NCBI RefSeq assembly: GCF_042684645.1 | Contig: NZ_JBHULV010000015.1 | Location: 1 to 64,000, forward strand | Source: Pseudopedobacter alpinus | Lineage (GTDB): Bacteria; Bacteroidota; Bacteroidia; Sphingobacteriales; Sphingobacteriaceae | Length of the DNA: 64,000 nucleotides | Direction: 5' to 3' | Shown: piece by piece, positions 1-8,766 of the stretch | Layout of the letters: each line of letters begins with the position of its first letter | Position numbering within the stretch: the first letter of the stretch is position 1 | Position numbers and translations under genes: made by a program | The notes under the pieces: model-generated | What the model was told of the DNA's origin: nothing | Databases searched by the model: none | Seen by the model: the letters and a program-made list of their open reading frames with translations, nothing else

Positions 1-78
1 TAACTGTAAATCAATTAGTTAATAATTCCGTTTTACGAAATCGGAAATTGTTCGGACAGATATGATAAATTTATAATA

Positions 79-1755
79 ATGAAAAATTTATCACTTTCAT
101 TTTGGTTACTGTTAGTAACAATAAATATTGCTTATGCGCTACAAAGTCCAATTCCTGTTTACAAAAAAGGCTTAGTAGTATCTGCCCATCCAGAAGCTTC
201 AAAAGTAGGACTAGAAATTTTAAAATATGGAGGAAATGCAATAGATGCTGCGGTGGCTGTACAATTTGCTTTAGCTGTTGTATATCCAAATGCTGGCAAT
301 ATTGGTGGTGGAGGGTTTATGGTTTACCGAGATTATAAAGGAGCTACTAGCACCTTAGATTTTAGAGAAAAAGCACCAATTAAAGCTTATAAGGATATGT
401 ATCTAGATAATTCTGGTAATCCAATTAAAGAGAAAAGTATTTACGGCAGATTATCATGTGGTGTACCTGGTACTGTTGATGGAATGGTTAATGCTCATTT
501 AAAATATGGTAAACTGAATTGGCAAAATGTTTTGCAACCTGCAATTAACCTTGCTAAAAATGGTTTCTCCGTTACTAAAGACCAGGCAGAAGAATTAAAC
601 GGACAAAAAAAAATATTTGAAAAATATAATCCAGAAGGAACAGACTTGGTTAAAAACACTAAATGGGTAGCTGGAGATATACTTAAGCAACCAGAATTAG
701 CACATACCTTAGAATTGATAAAAACAGAAGGCAGGGCAGGCTTTTATGCAGGGGAAATTGCAGCACTTATAGTAAAAGAGACGAACAAAGAGCAAGGAAT
801 AATTAGTTTAAAAGATTTAGAAAGCTACCAATCCATTTGGCGAAAACCAATAGTTGGTAAATACAAGGATTATACATTAATTACTATGCCGCCACCTTCA
901 AGTGGAGGAATCGCATTGATGCAATTGCTACATTCAGTTGAGCCTTACCCAATTGCTAAATGGGGGCAAAATAAAGATTCGACAGTAAGGTTATTGGTAG
1001 AAGCAGCAAGAAGGGTTTACGCAGATCGTTCTGAATATTTAGGCGACCCAGATTTTTATAAAGTCCCACAAAATGCTTTGCTGAATTATGATTATCAGCA
1101 AAAGAGAATGGAAAATATGAATTGGGATAAAGCAACTTTGAGTAGCGATATAAAACCAGGAGAGCTAATAAATGAAAGCGAAGAGACTACTCATTTTTCT
1201 ATTGTTGATAAAAAAGGAAATGCAGTTTCAATTACAACAACCTTAAATGGTTCTTACGGATCTAAGGTTATAGTTAAAGGTGCTGGATTTTTATTAAACA
1301 ACGAAATGGACGATTTTTCTGTAAAAGCTGGCAGTCCTAATATGTATGGTGTAACAGGTGGTACTGCGAATGAAATTGAACCCGGTAAAAGAATGCTAAG
1401 CTCCATGACACCAACCATAATAGAAAAAGATAAAAAACTGTTTATGGTTTTAGGTACACCTGGTGGTTCAACCATTATCACTTCTGTTTTTCAAACGATT
1501 TTAAATGTAATAGAATTTAAACAGGATATGCAAACGGCTGTAAATTCAAAACGCTTTCATCATCAGTGGTTACCTGATGAGGTTTTTACAGAAGAAGATG
1601 TTTTTGATGTTGCAACTCAACAAAAGCTAAAAGAAAAAGGCTATGTTCTTACTCTAAGAGGAAACATTGGCAGAGTAGATGCGATATTGAAAACTAAAAA
1701 AGGCTATCAAGGCGGCGCTGATCCAAGAGGAGACGACACCACAGCAGGTTATTAA
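79..1755 (+). CDS. ggt: Gamma-glutamyltransferase (periplasmic)
   Basis: Hydrolyses or transfers the gamma-glutamyl group of glutathione and related peptides; an Ntn-hydrolase that cleaves itself into large and small subunits. The 558-residue length is normal. Residues 1-20 form a signal peptide (hydrophobic core WLLLVTINIAYA), so it should act in the periplasm. The self-processing site is the T-T-H-F-S motif; the nucleophile is predicted to be Thr370, followed by the conserved small-subunit segment with NGSYGSKV and GAGFLLNNEMDDF. A downstream PGGS motif (GTPGGSTI) fits the oxyanion region. It appears monocistronic: the next plus-strand gene is over 800 bases away and no T-run hairpin follows. 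Whether it salvages glutathione or another gamma-glutamyl thiol is not visible; bacillithiol synthesis is suggested elsewhere in the window by bshC. Confidence 0.93.
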   Translation: MKNLSLSFWLLLVTINIAYALQSPIPVYKKGLVVSAHPEASKVGLEILKYGGNAIDAAVAVQFALAVVYPNAGNIGGGGFMVYRDYKGATSTLDFREKAPIKAYKDMYLDNSGNPIKEKSIYGRLSCGVPGTVDGMVNAHLKYGKLNWQNVLQPAINLAKNGFSVTKDQAEELNGQKKIFEKYNPEGTDLVKNTKWVAGDILKQPELAHTLELIKTEGRAGFYAGEIAALIVKETNKEQGIISLKDLESYQSIWRKPIVGKYKDYTLITMPPPSSGGIALMQLLHSVEPYPIAKWGQNKDSTVRLLVEAARRVYADRSEYLGDPDFYKVPQNALLNYDYQQKRMENMNWDKATLSSDIKPGELINESEETTHFSIVDKKGNAVSITTTLNGSYGSKVIVKGAGFLLNNEMDDFSVKAGSPNMYGVTGGTANEIEPGKRMLSSMTPTIIEKDKKLFMVLGTPGGSTIITSVFQTILNVIEFKQDMQTAVNSKRFHHQWLPDEVFTEEDVFDVATQQKLKEKGYVLTLRGNIGRVDAILKTKKGYQGGADPRGDDTTAGY

Positions 1756-1756
1756 A

Positions 1757-2076
1757 CCGCAACATGTAAATGCAAAAACAGTGTAGTTTGCTCCATCCAT
1801 GTCAATTTCAAAATCAAATTTCTCGTGTTTTAAAATATCCTTTTTTATAGCCTTAAAACCTTATTCTAATTTTAGGCGTCAAGCGACATCTAATCTCGCT
1901 GAAATTTCATCGACATTAAAATTCTCCTTTAAGTTTGATAATGTAACTTTTGAAACTCCTCCATGTGCTTTGTTTAAACCCAGATTACGCATTAGAAATT
2001 TGATAAAACAAAATGTCACTTCGAATCTTTTGTAGCCAAAAATCCAGACCAACGTTTGACGGTAAGCATAAACATA
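1757..2076 (-). pseudogene. Decayed minus-strand gene of unknown function
   Basis: Read on the minus strand, one frame stays protein-like for about 105 codons but is broken by two in-frame stops, TGA at 1879-1881 and TAA at 1861-1863. The part before the first stop includes NLGLNKAHGGVSKVTLSNLK; the part after it includes FDFEIDMDGANYTVF. The frame starts just after a stop and has no start codon near its beginning; the first ATG (1990-1992) would give only 37 residues. Composition is that of normal protein rather than antisense noise. I do not recognise the family. It reads convergently into the end of ggt. The plus-strand frame across the same bases (1799-2035) looks like a shadow. Confidence 0.4.
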
Positions 2077-2573
2077 TTAATAGAGAAATTTTAAACAGGT
2101 TCTAATAATCAATAGAAAAATATAGGTGAATTCCTTTCTATCTAAAATAGCTTAATAATCATTTTTAAAAAGTTTATTCATCCAGCAACTATTTCTATAC
2201 TTATCTCAAACAACCAATAAGATTCAAAATAATGTTTCTAATTTTTTGTTATAATCAGAATTATAATTTAAATAATAATAAATAAACCTACACTTATTCC
2301 TAATTAAAGGTCAAAAACCAAATAATAATCTACTTATTGACCTATAAATTAAACTTGAATAAGATGAAGTTTACTATTCATAAATTAAGATTAACTAAAT
2401 AATTAAATAACCAGACACCATTTAAACAGGGTATTTAAATAGAAAAGTAACTCTTTTTAAACAGATGCTTAATATCAAAATTAAATAAGCACTGGATTTG
2501 CATACATGCCAATTTTAAGACCTAACGTTTCTCACAAACGGGAATTAATTACAAACACACTTAACTCAAAATC
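2077..2573. other. AT-rich intergenic region before the DUF3494 gene
   Basis: About 500 bases of very AT-rich sequence with no protein-like frame on either strand. It should hold the promoter and a long leader for the gene starting at 2574, but I find no clear TTTG-N20-TAnnTTTG pair. The nearest partial -7 match is the ATTTG at about 2495-2500. No RNA gene, terminator or clear repeat was seen. Confidence 0.5.
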
Positions 2574-4157
2574 ATGAACAAAAAAACTACTTTAAATTTT
2601 GATAGTTTAACACTATTCAAAAACAAAAGTTCATTTAAAACATTCCAAATTATAGGCACATTTTTGCTGTTGTTTGGAATTTTCATTTCAGGCTGTAAAA
2701 AAGATGATTACACTGGAGAGATTGTTGGCTTATGCCCAACTGTAACTACTAACCCAGCAAATAAAGCGGTAGATATTGCTGTAAACGATTTAGTTACAGC
2801 AACTTTTAACACCGCAATGAACGCCACAAGCATCAGCAAAACTACTTTTCTTATCAATGATGGCAACAACAATATTTCTGGTACTGTTGCGCCAACGGCT
2901 AATAACGCAGTTTTTACTTTTAAACCTGATGTTAATTTAGATCCTTTCAAAACTTACACCGGAACCATCACAACTGGCGCTAGAGATACCTTACGTACAG
3001 CATTACAAAATAATTTTGTATGGACATTTACCACCTTACCAAGAATTTCCATCACAGGAAGCCCGGCAAATGGAGGTACTTTTACAGGAGCCGGAGACTT
3101 TAATCAAGGTTCTAATGTTACCGTAAACGCTACTCCAAATACTGGGTTTATTTTTAAAAACTGGACGAATACTAATAATAGTATCGCATCAACAAATGCC
3201 AGCTATCAATTTAAAATGGATGGCAACAGAACATTAACCGCTAACTTTATTCCTGTTGCAGTTGGTAAATTTGCTGTAGTTCTTTCATCTAATCCAATAG
3301 CAGGAGGTTCTACTAACGGAACTGGTGCTTATGACCCTAATACACCGGCAACAATTACCGCAATACCAAGTGCAGGATATAGTTTTACAGGATGGAGTGG
3401 AGATGTAACTAGTGCTGTAAATCCATTAACTATAAATGTAAATTCTAATAAAAATATAGTAGCAAACTTCACATTAACCCCGGCGGGTAATGGTGTTGGC
3501 CCAGGCTTGGTTCAACTTGGATATGCCGGAACTTTTACTTCCTTATCTAAATCTGGAATATCAGCTGTACCATCAGCAAAAGTGGTGGGTAACATTGGTG
3601 TAAGTCCAATTACAGGTACTGCAATTGTAGGGTTAAATTGTGCCGATGTAAGTGGAAGTATATTTACTGTTGATGCGGCTGGTCCTCCATGTAGAGTAAT
3701 TGATCCAATATTTTTAACTACTGCTGTAAGTGATATGGAAACTGCTTATAATACAGCCATGGGATTAGTAGCACCTGCTCCTGTAACAGAATTATCTGCC
3801 GGTTTATTAGGCAACGGACAAACTTTAGCACCAGGATTATACAAATGGTCTACAAATGTTTCTATAACAGGCGAATTAAGATTGAACGGAAATGCAAATG
3901 ACACTTGGGTTTTTCAAATAGATCAGAATTTAATTGCCAATAATGCGGCTAAAATCATACTAGGTCCAAACGTTCAAGCAAAAAACATAATTTGGGTGGT
4001 AAAAACTAGTGCATTATTAGGTACTACAGTAGATTTTAGTGGAATTATATTAAGTAAAACGCTAATCTCTGTAAACACAGGCACTCAAGTAAAAGGTAGA
4101 TTACTAGCGCAAACAGCAATTACTTTACAAGCTGGTACCACAATCATTAATCCTTAA
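2574..4157 (+). CDS. DUF3494 ice-binding-like lipoprotein
   Basis: A 527-residue surface lipoprotein. An N-terminal hydrophobic stretch (about 25-39) ends in a lipobox with predicted lipidated Cys41 (FISGC-KKDD). Domains in order: a bacterial Ig-like Big_5 domain at about 52-155; two InlB-type B-repeats at about 157-225 and 232-300, each with a GW core (FKNW, TGWSG) and ending in TANF/VANF; and a DUF3494 domain at about 310-527 (LGYAGTFTSLSKSGIS to the C-terminus). DUF3494 is the beta-helical fold of known bacterial and fungal ice-binding proteins; many members are adhesive or of unknown function, so ice binding is inference. A strong hairpin separates it from the OmpA-family gene, suggesting partial coupling. 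Confidence 0.85.
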   Translation: MNKKTTLNFDSLTLFKNKSSFKTFQIIGTFLLLFGIFISGCKKDDYTGEIVGLCPTVTTNPANKAVDIAVNDLVTATFNTAMNATSISKTTFLINDGNNNISGTVAPTANNAVFTFKPDVNLDPFKTYTGTITTGARDTLRTALQNNFVWTFTTLPRISITGSPANGGTFTGAGDFNQGSNVTVNATPNTGFIFKNWTNTNNSIASTNASYQFKMDGNRTLTANFIPVAVGKFAVVLSSNPIAGGSTNGTGAYDPNTPATITAIPSAGYSFTGWSGDVTSAVNPLTINVNSNKNIVANFTLTPAGNGVGPGLVQLGYAGTFTSLSKSGISAVPSAKVVGNIGVSPITGTAIVGLNCADVSGSIFTVDAAGPPCRVIDPIFLTTAVSDMETAYNTAMGLVAPAPVTELSAGLLGNGQTLAPGLYKWSTNVSITGELRLNGNANDTWVFQIDQNLIANNAAKIILGPNVQAKNIIWVVKTSALLGTTVDFSGIILSKTLISVNTGTQVKGRLLAQTAITLQAGTTIINP

Positions 4158-4166
4158 TTATTTATT

Positions 4167-4195
4167 TAACTCCGTAGCTTTTGGTTATGGAGTTA
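4167..4195 (+). terminator. Intercistronic hairpin after the DUF3494 gene
   Basis: A 12-bp stem (TAACTCCGTAGC with GTTATGGAGTTA, two G-U pairs) around a 5-base loop, 9 bases after the stop codon. The following T-tract is weak, so it may attenuate or protect the 3' end rather than fully terminate. The upstream ATG at 4181 lies in its loop, which argues for the later start of the next gene. Confidence 0.5.
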
Positions 4196-4222
4196 TTTAC
4201 TCACCCTTACATAAAATATAAC

Positions 4223-6151
4223 ATGAAACTCAATTATAAATTTATAACTAAAAGCATTGTTTGTTCTTTAACAATGATGTTAGCAATTAACACTGCAAAT
4301 GCGCAAAACTGGATGTTTGGAGTATCGGCAGCTGGAAATTTAAATTACTTAACAGGAACAACACAAAGGTTAGATAATACTTATTTTGTTCCAACAGCTT
4401 TTCATAAAGGCACTGATTTTAGACCGTACGGTTCTATTTTAGCAGAATACAATCCAAAAAAAGTTTTTGGGGCAATATTAAATATTGCTTATGATGGCCG
4501 TGGAGGAAAGTTTGATGACGTTATTGCACCTTGCGACTGCCCTGCAACTTTAAACTCTAAGCTTTCTTACGTTGCAATTGAACCTAGCTTACGTGTAAAT
4601 TTAGGTACTGCTTCTAATTTATTTCTTTTTGCAGGACCAAGAGCTGCCTTTAATTTAAGCAAAGATTATGAGTACACTCAGCTACAGCAACAAGATAGAT
4701 CAGGAGAATTTAGTGCAGTTAAAAAAACTATATTCTCTGGTCAGGTGGGTTTAGGATATGATTATGCAATTACTAATCCTACAAGCGCAACAAAAGTTGT
4801 ACTTGCTCCTTTTATATCTTACCATCCATACTTTGGGCAAGACCCCAGAACAATTGAAAGCTTATCAATTTCAACAGTTAGAGCCGGTGTAGCCATTAAA
4901 CTTGGAAAAGGCTCTAAAATTGAAGCTGTAAAAGACAACTCAGTTATTGTTCCTAATAGAGAGGTTGACTTTACAGTTAGAGCTCCAAAAACAATCCTTT
5001 TAAAACGCGAAGTAAGCGAAACTTTACCGTTGTTAAATTATGTGTTTTTTGATGAAGGTTCTACAACTATCCCTAACAGATACATACAATTAAATGCCAA
5101 TAATGCTTCAAACTTTAAAGAAGATCAGTTACAAAAAGCAGTTAATAGTAACATGACAGGCCGTTCTGCAAGACAATTAAATGTTTACCATAACATACTT
5201 AATATTATTGGAGATAGGTTGAGAGCTAATCCTAATTCAAATATTAATTTAAGTGGTGCATCAGCAAATGGCGCTGCAGAGGGTACTTTATTTGCCGAAG
5301 AGATTAAACAATATTGGGTTTCTAATTTCGGGATAAATGGCAACAGAATTGCAACTCAGGGTCGTACTAAACCTCTAGTTCCATCCGAACAATTAGGCGG
5401 AAGCAAAGAATTAGCTTTATTAAGAGAAGGAGATAGAAGAGTAGATATTACTAGCTCTTCGCCAGAATTGGCATTAGAAGTTGGTGGCGGAATGATGAAA
5501 CCAGTAATGATAGTTTCTGATTTAGAAGATCCTTTAGATAGCCATTTGATTTTTAACGTAGGCGGAGCAAGTAGTTTATTAAAAACTTATACCATTACTA
5601 CTAAAGACGAAAATGGTACTACCCAAACTTATGGCCCTTACACCAGAGACAAAGAAAGTGTAGCTGGTAAAACAATACTTGGCGAGCGCAACATGGGTGA
5701 TTACACCATAACCATGAACGGGACTACTAAAAGCGGAAAAGCCGTTAGTAAAGAAGCTAAAGTGCATTTAATGCGCCAAACAGATATGGGGGCAAAAGGA
5801 TACCGTTATAGTATTTTGTTCAATTTTGATAAAACAAAAACTATTGCTTCTTATGAGAAATTCTTAAATGAAAGCGTTGTTCCTTTAATTTCTGATGGTT
5901 CAACAGTAATTATTCATGGCCATACAGATATGATTGGTAACGAAGATTATAACAACAATTTATCTAACGATAGAGCAATGGAAGCGCAAAGAATCTTAGA
6001 AAAAGCCTTAAAAAGTGCTGGTAAAACTAAAGTGAAATTTGAAACTTTTGGCTTTGGAGAAGACCCTAATAAAGCACCATTTGATAACAGCACACCAGAA
6101 GAACGTTTTTATAACAGAACAGTAATTATAGATATTGTTCCAACTAACTAA
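4223..6151 (+). CDS. OmpA-family outer-membrane protein
   Basis: A 642-residue envelope protein with the start set at 4223. This gives a clean signal peptide (MKLNYKFITK to ANAQ); the ATG at 4181 would add 14 residues and lies inside a hairpin. After the signal, about 200 residues look like an outer-membrane beta-barrel of the porin/OMP type. A middle region contains a diverged OmpA-like segment (GRSARQLNVYHNILNIIGDR to REGDRRVDI). The C-terminal about 115 residues are a canonical OmpA peptidoglycan-binding domain (FNFDKTKTIASYEKF, HGHTDMIGNEDYNNNLSNDR, FYNRTVIIDI). It should tie the outer membrane to peptidoglycan; its substrate or partner is unknown. It ends at a strong terminator. Confidence 0.85.
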   Translation: MKLNYKFITKSIVCSLTMMLAINTANAQNWMFGVSAAGNLNYLTGTTQRLDNTYFVPTAFHKGTDFRPYGSILAEYNPKKVFGAILNIAYDGRGGKFDDVIAPCDCPATLNSKLSYVAIEPSLRVNLGTASNLFLFAGPRAAFNLSKDYEYTQLQQQDRSGEFSAVKKTIFSGQVGLGYDYAITNPTSATKVVLAPFISYHPYFGQDPRTIESLSISTVRAGVAIKLGKGSKIEAVKDNSVIVPNREVDFTVRAPKTILLKREVSETLPLLNYVFFDEGSTTIPNRYIQLNANNASNFKEDQLQKAVNSNMTGRSARQLNVYHNILNIIGDRLRANPNSNINLSGASANGAAEGTLFAEEIKQYWVSNFGINGNRIATQGRTKPLVPSEQLGGSKELALLREGDRRVDITSSSPELALEVGGGMMKPVMIVSDLEDPLDSHLIFNVGGASSLLKTYTITTKDENGTTQTYGPYTRDKESVAGKTILGERNMGDYTITMNGTTKSGKAVSKEAKVHLMRQTDMGAKGYRYSILFNFDKTKTIASYEKFLNESVVPLISDGSTVIIHGHTDMIGNEDYNNNLSNDRAMEAQRILEKALKSAGKTKVKFETFGFGEDPNKAPFDNSTPEERFYNRTVIIDIVPTN

Positions 6152-6200
6152 TTTCTAATAAAAAAACTGAAGGTTAATTTCAGTAAAATTAGGTTTGATT

Positions 6201-6229
6201 AAAAAGGCGAGTTTAGGCTCGCCTTTTTT
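6201..6229. terminator. Bidirectional terminator between ompA-like gene and higA
   Basis: Perfect stem AAAAAGGCGAG / CTCGCCTTTTT with a 6-base loop and T-runs on both strands. It serves two convergent genes; the higA stop codon overlaps its edge. Confidence 0.9.
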
Positions 6230-6587
6230 AATAATCAGCTATCAAGCTCTGAGCTGGAATACCTAAAATCTCATTAAGTTTTCTAATCATTGCTAAACTC
6301 AGTTTTCTTTTCCCACTCAATATCTCAGATTGCCTGCTTCTAGCTCCTAATATTTCAGTAAGTTCCGATGTGGGTTTCCCTAACTGTTCTAATCTGAATT
6401 TGATGGCCTCTATTGGTGATGGGGATGAAATTGGATAATGTTCCTTTTCGTAATGTTCAATCAATAAAGAAAGCACTTCTAACTCGTCATATTCTGCAGT
6501 GTTTTGACCTAAATCCTTTTGCAATAAATCATATATATGAGACAAAGCATCTTCATACTCCGTTTCAGTTTTAATTACTTTCAACAT
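6228..6587 (-). CDS. higA: HigA-type antitoxin (XRE helix-turn-helix)
   Basis: A 119-residue antitoxin of the HigA type. The N-terminal half (YEDALSHIYDLLQKDLGQNT) is the typical HigA acidic segment. The C-terminal half is a helix-turn-helix DNA-binding domain (about 62-115: FRLEQLGKPTSELTEILGAR, SRQSEILSGKRKLS, NEILGIPAQSLI). It should neutralise the HigB-like toxin and repress the operon. The gene overlaps the toxin gene upstream by 17 bases, so the two are translationally coupled in toxin-first order, as in classic higBA. No inactivating change is seen. Confidence 0.88.
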   Translation of the reverse strand: MLKVIKTETEYEDALSHIYDLLQKDLGQNTAEYDELEVLSLLIEHYEKEHYPISSPSPIEAIKFRLEQLGKPTSELTEILGARSRQSEILSGKRKLSLAMIRKLNEILGIPAQSLIADY

Positions 6588-6882
6588 ATTTTACCTCCTT
6601 TACATTAATTTTATCGTAAGCAGCATGAGTGCCTACCCAAACTATAAATACCAATCTTAATTTAAATTCAATATCTACAATTAATCTATAATGATTGCCA
6701 TTAATATTAAAAACAATTCTTTTTCCTGTAATTACATCTGCTGTTGGGTAATCTTTTATAACATCTTCTGGTTTGCTCCAATCTGATTCAGAAATCTCTA
6801 GAAACCATGCTTCTAAATTTGCTTTTGCGGAGGCATGCTTTATAAAAAATGTCACTAAAATTTTCTTTGCAATAACTCTCAT
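6571..6882 (-). CDS. higB: HigB-like mRNA interferase toxin
   Basis: A 103-residue toxin of the HigB/RelE superfamily, expected to cleave mRNA on the ribosome. The sequence covers the full family length: start MRVIAKKILVTFF, core KASAKANLEAWF-like helix, WSKPEDVIKDYPTADVI, the beta-strand pair RIVFNINGNHYRLIVDI, and the C-terminal VWVGTHAAYDKINV. These segments match the HigB_toxin family. It precedes and overlaps higA by 17 bases. A -7 element and a palindrome lie directly upstream, giving a very short leader. Confidence 0.88.
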   Translation of the reverse strand: MRVIAKKILVTFFIKHASAKANLEAWFLEISESDWSKPEDVIKDYPTADVITGKRIVFNINGNHYRLIVDIEFKLRLVFIVWVGTHAAYDKINVKEVKYVESN

Positions 6883-6892
6883 CTTTCAAAAA

Positions 6893-6915
6893 CAAATATA
6901 TTACCATTTTGGTAA
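6893..6915 (-). promoter_or_regulatory. higBA promoter -7 box and palindromic operator
   Basis: On the minus strand TATATTTG (6893-6900) matches the Bacteroidota -7 consensus TAnnTTTG, 10 bases before the higB ATG. Directly upstream is a perfect palindrome TTACCA-TTT-TGGTAA (6901-6915), placed where a bound HigA dimer would block the promoter. The operator role is inferred from position and symmetry. Confidence 0.6.
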
Positions 6916-6937
6916 CAATTCCAATTTTATTTTACGA

Positions 6938-8506
6938 TTATTCCTCATGCCTCAAAGCCACCCCATTCCTCACCCTATTATGCACTCCATTTTCCAAAGT
7001 TAGCCTTCCGTTTACCATTACATGTTTAAATCCGGTTGATAAAGCATGAGGTTTTGCATAAGTTGATAAATCAATTACTTTATCAGCATCAAAAACTACA
7101 ATATCTGCTTTCATCCCTTCTTTAATTAAACCACGGTCTTTAATTTGGAATTTTTGGGCAGGCAAGGAAGTCATTCTTCTAACCGCTTCTTCTAAACTTA
7201 TTACTTTTTCTTCCCTTACATATTTCCCTAAAACTCGAGCATTAGTGCCATACCCTCTTGGGTGAGGGATTCCTGCGCCAAATTCTCTAATCCCCGCATC
7301 AGAGGCTGGCATATTAAAAGGATATTGCATTATATTTTTAACGTCATCTTCACTCATCCCATGAAAAACAGCTCCTGCTCCACCATTTCTCATAATATCC
7401 AAAATGGTTTCAACTTCGGCTTTAGCTTTGTGTTTTCTACCTTTCATTAAATTAATTTCTTCTATACTTTTACCATTATATGAAGTGTCTAGAGCGTAAT
7501 AAGCCACTACAGCATAATTATAATGTTTTAATGTTTTTGATTTCAAACTTGATAGCATTTCTCTAACTACTTTCTCTTTTATTTTAGGATTATTTAATCG
7601 GGCAATTAGAGAATCCTGTCCATCTGCCAAAACATCATCTGGCAATAAAGTACTGATGGATGTGTTACTAGCTGTATATGGATATTGATCAATGGTTACA
7701 TCTAAACCTTTTAACCTTGCTTGCTTTACCAAAGCTAAAGTTTGGTCGCTTTGTCCCCAATTTTGCTTCCCTCCTATTTTAAAATGTGAAATTTGTACTG
7801 GAATACCAGCTGCTTCTCCTACTGTTATTGCTTCATTAATAGCTTCTTTAACTTTACCAGATTCGCTTCGCATGTGGGTTGCGTATAATCCGTTATGCGG
7901 AGCAACTACTTTAGCTAATTCGATTATCTCATCTGTTTTGGTATAAGTTCCAGGTATATAAATTAAACCAGTAGAAAGTCCCATTGCGCCATCTTGCATT
8001 GCTTGACTAACTATGGTTTTCATTTGTTGCAATTCTTGAGGATTTGGTTCTCTGTTTGCTCTTCCTATTACCGCTTTACGCACACTATTATGCCCAATTA
8101 AAACACCAACATTAATAGATAAACGAACAGAATCTACATAATTAAGATACTTTTTAATATTAACTTCTGATGAACCGCAATTACCAGTTATTACACTTGT
8201 AACACCATCGTAAATAAAACTATTTGCAGTAGGTGTTTTCTCTTCATCGTTTTCAATATGTGTATGCACATCTATAAAACCCGGAGTAAGAAACAATCCA
8301 TTAACATCAATTACTTGCTTTGCTTTTGCAATAATATTAGGAGAAATTTTAGTTATTAAATTACCTTTTGTAGCAACATCTGCTCTGTACCAACTGTTTC
8401 CTGTACCGTCTAATACTTTTGCATTTTTAAAAATAACATCGTATTGCTGGGCTTTTAAACTTAGGTTGAGCAATAAAAAGATGGAAAGTATAAACAGAAA
8501 TCTCAT
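6938..8506 (-). CDS. N-acyl-D-amino-acid deacylase family amidohydrolase
   Basis: A secreted amidohydrolase of the D-aminoacylase family, about 522 residues. The start is placed at 8506 (MRFLFILSIF), which gives a clean signal peptide ending near LKAQ; the ATG at 8527 adds seven residues. Metal-binding motifs are present: HTHIEN after PGFID, NCGSSE with the family's metal-bridging Cys, THMRSES, and QISHFKIGG. Near the C-terminus are the DAGIREFG region and GLIKEGMKADIVVFD, typical of the urease-like composite domain. It should release free D-amino acids from N-acyl forms; exact substrate is unknown. It is not obviously in an operon and no T-run hairpin follows it. Confidence 0.85.
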   Translation of the reverse strand: MRFLFILSIFLLLNLSLKAQQYDVIFKNAKVLDGTGNSWYRADVATKGNLITKISPNIIAKAKQVIDVNGLFLTPGFIDVHTHIENDEEKTPTANSFIYDGVTSVITGNCGSSEVNIKKYLNYVDSVRLSINVGVLIGHNSVRKAVIGRANREPNPQELQQMKTIVSQAMQDGAMGLSTGLIYIPGTYTKTDEIIELAKVVAPHNGLYATHMRSESGKVKEAINEAITVGEAAGIPVQISHFKIGGKQNWGQSDQTLALVKQARLKGLDVTIDQYPYTASNTSISTLLPDDVLADGQDSLIARLNNPKIKEKVVREMLSSLKSKTLKHYNYAVVAYYALDTSYNGKSIEEINLMKGRKHKAKAEVETILDIMRNGGAGAVFHGMSEDDVKNIMQYPFNMPASDAGIREFGAGIPHPRGYGTNARVLGKYVREEKVISLEEAVRRMTSLPAQKFQIKDRGLIKEGMKADIVVFDADKVIDLSTYAKPHALSTGFKHVMVNGRLTLENGVHNRVRNGVALRHEE

Positions 8507-8715
8507 CGCTAAATATTTATTATGCAATATAAGTTTATATTAAGGCTAAAAGCAAAATTCACAAAGCTTAAGGCTAAAAACTTTTATAATAGAATATTTT
8601 TTATTGATTGATTAAGAAATTATTTAATTGTCGAATACTTATATTTTATATTCACACTTTAAATCAAATGATAAAAATAGATTCGTAGTAATAATAGAGC
8701 TGAGGTTAAAAATAA

Positions 8716-8749
8716 AAAAGCGTCTCAAACCTAAATCTGAGACGCTTTT
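8716..8749 (-). terminator. Terminator of the alpha-oxoamine synthase gene
   Basis: Stem AAAAGCGTCTCA / TGAGACGCTTTT (12 bp, 10-base loop), followed on the minus strand by a long T-run. It lies 17 bases past the stop of the 8767-10008 gene. Confidence 0.9.
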
Positions 8750-8766
8750 AATTGATAAAGACGCAC

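Noticed and set aside
1799..2035. Plus-strand open frame of 78 codons after ggt
   Set aside because: Composition is unlike a protein and the minus strand of the same bases carries a more protein-like (though broken) frame.
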